The translations under genes and the position numbers were made by a program. DNA of 9,824 bases. It comes from Clostridia bacterium. GTDB lineage: Bacteria > Bacillota_A > Clostridia > Christensenellales > Aristaeellaceae. Below the pieces are notes generated by a model. The model was given only the letters and a program-made list of their open reading frames with translations, made no database searches and was not told the origin of the DNA. Location of the stretch: positions 1 to 9,824 of the forward strand of contig JAGCIC010000019.1 of assembly GCA_017648805.1 (NCBI GenBank). The letters are read 5' to 3'. Position 1 is the stretch's first letter; each line of letters opens with the position of its first letter. Positions 6,425 to 9,824 of this stretch are shown here, piece by piece.

Positions 6425-8721
6425 GTGATCCTGAAATAATGCCCCGTAGTGTATTTTTCGACTATGTTTTCTTCAGGCCGTTCACCGGTGGCAGCCGCTT
6501 TGAACGCCCTGAGCAGCTTTACTGCGGTCTTTTCGTCCTCGTCCGTCAGAAGCAGTCGCCACACCCTGCTTTCCGGCAGCTCGCCCGTCCTTGACAGCAG
6601 GTTCATTGGCACGCTGTTTAGCAGGTCTAAGACACAGCCCACATCGCTCGCCAGCCGCCTGAAGGGAAAGCTTGCCCGCGTCCTGTCCGCATAGTACAGG
6701 TCACTTAGCCGTTTACCGGCCCCGGCGCTGTCGCACGCCCGGCACTCCCGGTGCCTGCCTCCCCCGCGTATGGCGTTCAGGGGGCAATGCCTCAAATGCA
6801 TGAGCGGTACCCGGCCGTAAACCACCAGTTCCCGGTTGCCGGACAATTGCCTGATCTCCCGGCAGGTGAGCTCCACGGACGGGGTATAAATGTCCTCCCC
6901 CACGCCCAGGAACTCCAGCGCGGCGTTGTTGGCGATGTTCATGGAGAAGTCGAACCGCCTCTCCCCCGGCCACTCCACGGCCAGCTGTCCCGGGTTGGAG
7001 ATGTAGACGCCTTTCAGCTTTCCCGTTTTGCCGAGCGCAAAACGAGAAAGCGTATCCAGCGTATTGCCCGCCATAACCGGCGGCAGATACAGGAACATCC
7101 CGTCGAGATCGGCTTTTGCCAGCGCTGTTTCCCTCAGGTCGGAAGGGAAATACACGGCTTCGTCCGCGCCTTCCCTGAGCAGTCGCCTGAGCAGCCCGGA
7201 ATCGTCCGCCTGCACCGCAATGCGGGGTGGAAGCGAATACTCTCCTTTTGCGGCTTTCGGGCTAATGTATTCCCGCTTTTCCCATTCGCCCCTCGCTTTG
7301 GCTATACGCGCCTCAGAGAGGAGCTCCAGCGCCTCGCGCCTTAAACTGTTGACGGCGGACATGCTCAGGAAAGCGTCCGCGTCCCCGTCCAGTTCGGCAG
7401 GATCGATTATGTACGGCGTGCCCCCGGTCTTTTTAAGCTGACTTACCAGCCTTTCGGCGCCGATGCCGCCGTTTTCCGCGGGGATAACCGTCTCGCCTTC
7501 GGCTGTCACGCGGTCTTTGCCGTCGTCCAGCGTCAGATGCGCCGGCTGTCCTACCCTGAGGGTAAGCCGGGCGGATACGGTCACGCAGCCTCTTTCCCGC
7601 CTCAGGCGCTCGCTCACCTCGTCCAGCAGCGTTTTGCTCTGCATGCGGTACACGGTGCCGTCCGCTTTCGCGGGATTCGCCACGCGGTCCCCCGCCCTGC
7701 CCGAGAGCTTTACGGGGATCTCCTCGCCCCTGTCGTTCCTTACTGCCAGCGCGTCGCCCTTATCCACGTCACGGCTCAGGCTCACGGTCCTTCCGCTTGC
7801 CTTGCCCACCGGTACGCCCTGGTGGCCGGGCCTCAGGGTAGACAGGAATTCCCCGTCCCTGATCCCTTCGAAATATCCCGGGGTGAAACCGCCCCGGTTG
7901 AACACCTGCCTTAATTCGTCCGACAGCTTCTCGTCCGGTGTTTCCCCGTCCAGCAAGCGGCGGTACGCGTGCGTCACCACTGCCACATACTCGGGCTTTT
8001 TCAGCCGGCCCTCTATCTTGAGGCTGCTTGCGCCCGCCGAAACGAGCTTGTCCAGCACGGGCGCGGTCATCAGATCCTTCGGCGACAGCAGATAGCCTTT
8101 GGCAGACGCAGCGCCTTTCGCCTCATATTCCATGCGGCAGGGCTGGGCGCACGCGCCCCGGTTGCCGCTGCGGCCGCCCACCATGCTGGAAAACAGGCAC
8201 AGGCCGCTGCACGCCACGCACAGCGCGCCGTGGCAGAACACCTCGGTCTCTATGCCGGTCTCGCTGCAGGCGCGGATCTCTTCCAGCGACATTTCCCTGG
8301 CCAGCACCGCGCGGTCGAATCCGCGCCGCTTGAGATACTCCGCGCCCTGCGGATTGCTTATCGCCATTTGGGTGCTGGCATGCAGCCTGAGGGAAGGCAG
8401 GACCTGCCTTAAATATCCGCACACGCCCATGTCCTGCACTATAACGCCGTCGGGGCGAGCCCGAAACAGCTGTTCAGCCGTGTTTTCAAGCTCGCCCATC
8501 TCACACTCCTTAAGCAGAGTGTTCACGGTCACATACAGTTTTTTGCCCCGCTCATGCAGGTAGTCGGAAGCCTTTACAAGCTCTTCCGCGCCGAAATTCG
8601 CCGCGCCGCGCCGGGCGTTCAGCGTTTTTCCGCCCAGGTATACCGCGTCCGCGCCGCTTTGTGCCGCGGCTACGAGACAGTCCCAGCTTCCCGCGGGAGC
8701 GAGCAGCTCGGGTTTTGTCAT
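6418..8721 (-). CDS. U32-family protein with DUF3656-like C-terminal half (putative RNA hydroxylase)
   Basis: This 767-residue protein starts with the typical LLAPAGSWD (6-14) and DAVYLGG of the U32 'peptidase/collagenase-like' family. The U32 signature lies at 160-179 (EVFCHGALC, then CSGLC, then SS). Conserved Cys are seen at 163, 168, 171, 175, 191 and 195, and the KIEGRLKKPEY motif at 235-245. Well-studied bacterial members, TrhP (tRNA 5-hydroxyuridine) and RlhA (23S rRNA 5-hydroxycytidine), are RNA hydroxylases, and the Cys residues are thought to bind an iron-sulphur cluster. I therefore expect RNA modification rather than proteolysis. The length beyond about 430 residues matches the long U32 proteins with a DUF3656 domain. 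The far C-terminal part has a second Cys group (646, 660, 663, 696) around YGRVPLM and FPFRR motifs. The ATG overlaps the LCP stop by four bases and has no clear ribosome site, so translation is probably coupled. The target RNA is unknown, so I give no gene symbol. Confidence 0.9.
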   Translation of the reverse strand: MTKPELLAPAGSWDCLVAAAQSGADAVYLGGKTLNARRGAANFGAEELVKASDYLHERGKKLYVTVNTLLKECEMGELENTAEQLFRARPDGVIVQDMGVCGYLRQVLPSLRLHASTQMAISNPQGAEYLKRRGFDRAVLAREMSLEEIRACSETGIETEVFCHGALCVACSGLCLFSSMVGGRSGNRGACAQPCRMEYEAKGAASAKGYLLSPKDLMTAPVLDKLVSAGASSLKIEGRLKKPEYVAVVTHAYRRLLDGETPDEKLSDELRQVFNRGGFTPGYFEGIRDGEFLSTLRPGHQGVPVGKASGRTVSLSRDVDKGDALAVRNDRGEEIPVKLSGRAGDRVANPAKADGTVYRMQSKTLLDEVSERLRRERGCVTVSARLTLRVGQPAHLTLDDGKDRVTAEGETVIPAENGGIGAERLVSQLKKTGGTPYIIDPAELDGDADAFLSMSAVNSLRREALELLSEARIAKARGEWEKREYISPKAAKGEYSLPPRIAVQADDSGLLRRLLREGADEAVYFPSDLRETALAKADLDGMFLYLPPVMAGNTLDTLSRFALGKTGKLKGVYISNPGQLAVEWPGERRFDFSMNIANNAALEFLGVGEDIYTPSVELTCREIRQLSGNRELVVYGRVPLMHLRHCPLNAIRGGGRHRECRACDSAGAGKRLSDLYYADRTRASFPFRRLASDVGCVLDLLNSVPMNLLSRTGELPESRVWRLLLTDEDEKTAVKLLRAFKAAATGERPEENIVEKYTTGHYFRITE
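8718..8721 (-). other. Four-base stop/start overlap (ATGA) between LCP and U32 genes
   Basis: The U32 start ATG and the LCP stop TGA share the bases ATGA. The sequence just upstream has no convincing Shine-Dalgarno motif, so U32 translation probably depends on ribosomes finishing the LCP gene. Confidence 0.85.
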
Positions 8722-9824
8722 TTCAGGTAAATGAAGGCATGGAGTTCGCGTTTGTTGGCGTCGAAATCGATGTTCCAGAGCATGGCGTCGTCGTTTTCGC
8801 CGCGCTTATCCTCCCTGTAAGTGCCCCTGACGGGCAGCACGAACGTCTCCGCGCCGTTAAAGCCGTCGCGCGCGAGCACCTTCTGGCCCAGGGTCATTAT
8901 GGTGTTGAAATCCAGGTTGGTCCTCATGATGCCCATGGAGTCCATGGCCAGGTTCATAAGGTCGACCGTGCTCTTGTCCTTAAGTTTGACCATCAGCAGG
9001 TTGAGCACTCTCCTCTGGCGCTCCGCCCTGCCGTAGTCGCTGTCCAGCTTTCTGATGCGGGCATAGCCCAGCGTCTGCATGCCGTTTAAGTGGGTATTGG
9101 CGCCGCCTGCTTCCAGTATGTCCGCAAGATACGCGTTTTTCGCGTCGTCATACGTCATTTTTCCCTGCTTGTACAGCAGCCAGTACTGTTCCTGAACGCT
9201 GCCGTTGATCTCGTCGACTTCGTTTTTGGTCACGTCGATCTCGACGCCGCCCACCTTCTCGGCGATGGTGGCAAACGCGGAAAAATCTACCACCACGTAC
9301 TTGCTGATGTTCATGCCGAAGCACTCGTTCACAGTTCGCATGGCCAGTTTGGGGCCGCCGAAAAAGTACGCTGTGTTCAGCCTGCGGTTTTTGCCTTCGA
9401 TCTTCACCTCGGAGTCACGCATAAGGGACGTTAGCTTGATCGCTCCGGTATTCTTGTTGATGGAGCAGATCATCATGGTGTCCGAGCGGGACGTCTCGGT
9501 GAGCACGCGCCCGTCCGTGCCCAGAAGCAGTATGTTCTCCCAGCTTTCGTCCAGGCCCGGAGTGATGTTAAGGTCAGATACGTTGATGCTGCCCGCCTCG
9601 CTGGCGTTCAGCCCGTCGAGATTATTGCTGTTTGAGCCGGGATCAGAGAATATGCTGCTGCCGTCGGATGTGCTCTGGGTGCTGACCGGTGCGGTCGGCG
9701 TATTGGTGGCGGGCGTTTTTTTGCCGAAGGGATTGATGACCACCAGCAGAAGCACCACTATCAGTATGGCCGCCGCCGCGATGAGCAGCGTCATAAGCTG
9801 TTTTTGCTGCTGCTGTTTTTTGCG
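8718..9824 (-). CDS. LytR-CpsA-Psr (LCP) family envelope glycopolymer transferase (N-terminus cut by window)
   Basis: LCP proteins attach teichoic acids or other polyprenyl-linked glycopolymers to peptidoglycan outside the membrane. The frame is open at the right edge. Ten codons (RKKQQQQKQL) precede the first visible Met at 9794. That Met has no ribosome site and lies at the very start of the hydrophobic segment. The real start is therefore probably just beyond the window, and the basic stretch is the cytoplasmic tail. Numbering from Met 9794, one transmembrane helix covers 2-20. A Ser/Thr/Asn-rich linker runs from about 25 to 80, and the LCP domain from about 86 to 275. The domain shows ILLLGTDGR (88-96), RSDTMM (103-108), LTSLMRDSEV (121-130), LNTAYFFGGP (139-148), VGGVEIDV (181-188), and YARIRKLDSD (244-253) with R256 and R259, all expected pyrophosphate/lipid-binding positions. 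About 80 further residues follow. Which polymer it transfers cannot be told, because no polymer-synthesis gene is in view. Confidence 0.93.
   Translation of the reverse strand, partial: RKKQQQQKQLMTLLIAAAAILIVVLLLVVINPFGKKTPATNTPTAPVSTQSTSDGSSIFSDPGSNSNNLDGLNASEAGSINVSDLNITPGLDESWENILLLGTDGRVLTETSRSDTMMICSINKNTGAIKLTSLMRDSEVKIEGKNRRLNTAYFFGGPKLAMRTVNECFGMNISKYVVVDFSAFATIAEKVGGVEIDVTKNEVDEINGSVQEQYWLLYKQGKMTYDDAKNAYLADILEAGGANTHLNGMQTLGYARIRKLDSDYGRAERQRRVLNLLMVKLKDKSTVDLMNLAMDSMGIMRTNLDFNTIMTLGQKVLARDGFNGAETFVLPVRGTYREDKRGENDDAMLWNIDFDANKRELHAFIYLK

Larger units (their letters stand above)
1..9824 (-). other. Single predicted transcription unit spanning the window
   Basis: Seven genes run in the same direction with junctions of -4, 3, 14, 11, 1 and 15 bases. 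I see no terminator hairpin or promoter-sized gap between any of them. The promoter lies beyond the right edge and the terminator beyond the left edge. Cotranscription is inferred from spacing only; promoters inside coding sequence cannot be excluded. Confidence 0.75.

Noticed and set aside
5497..8563. Several plus-strand open frames of 130-210 codons opposite mutS2 and the U32 gene
   Set aside because: They are low-complexity Ser/Arg/Ala-rich or His-rich translations without recognisable motifs, and all are covered by well-supported minus-strand genes.
6418..8721. Secreted collagenase or peptidase
   Set aside because: There is no signal peptide, and characterised bacterial U32 proteins with this cysteine signature act in RNA hydroxylation; the collagenase name is historical.
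1..9824. Mobile elements, CRISPR arrays, tRNA/rRNA genes, riboswitches or terminators
   Set aside because: No transposase-like or integrase-like protein, no regularly spaced repeats, and no non-coding gap above about 15 bases in which such elements could lie.

Overview
The window is a fragment of a tightly packed bacterial operon in which every gene I can support lies on the minus strand. Transcription runs from the right edge to the left edge, and the first and last genes are both cut by the window. In transcription order they are: an LCP (LytR-CpsA-Psr) envelope glycopolymer transferase, a long U32-family protein of the RNA-hydroxylase/'collagenase-like' type, MutS2, a secreted HtrA-like serine protease with a PDZ domain, two tandem paralogous alpha/beta-hydrolase esterases, and a nitrilase-superfamily amidohydrolase fused to a glycerophosphodiester phosphodiesterase (GDPD) domain.

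Gene junctions are a 4-base overlap (LCP/U32) or gaps of about 3, 14, 11, 1 and 15 bases. There is no intergenic space over 20 bases, no internal terminator and no room for an independent promoter outside coding sequence. Most genes have a purine-rich Shine-Dalgarno sequence 5-8 bases before the start. Two stop/start junctions (U32 to MutS2, and esterase to nitrilase-GDPD) keep the same reading frame across the stop.

The gene content (LCP protein, MutS2 with an Smr tail, long U32 protein, strong Shine-Dalgarno sites) suggests a Bacillota/Clostridia-type Gram-positive bacterium. The DNA is GC-rich by eye yet often uses ATA (Ile) and AGG (Arg) codons, which fits a high-GC uncultured clostridial lineage better than Bacillus or Clostridium proper. 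This placement is an inference.

The genes fall into two groups. U32 and MutS2 plausibly both act on RNA or the ribosome: U32 relatives hydroxylate tRNA or 23S rRNA, and MutS2 acts on collided ribosomes and/or recombination intermediates. The others concern the envelope (LCP, HtrA) or small-molecule ester, amide and phosphodiester hydrolysis (two esterases, nitrilase-GDPD). I see no mobile element, CRISPR array, tRNA, rRNA or defence system. The most distinctive item is the nitrilase-GDPD fusion at the left end, whose GDPD half has His where the family usually has a third metal-binding Glu.
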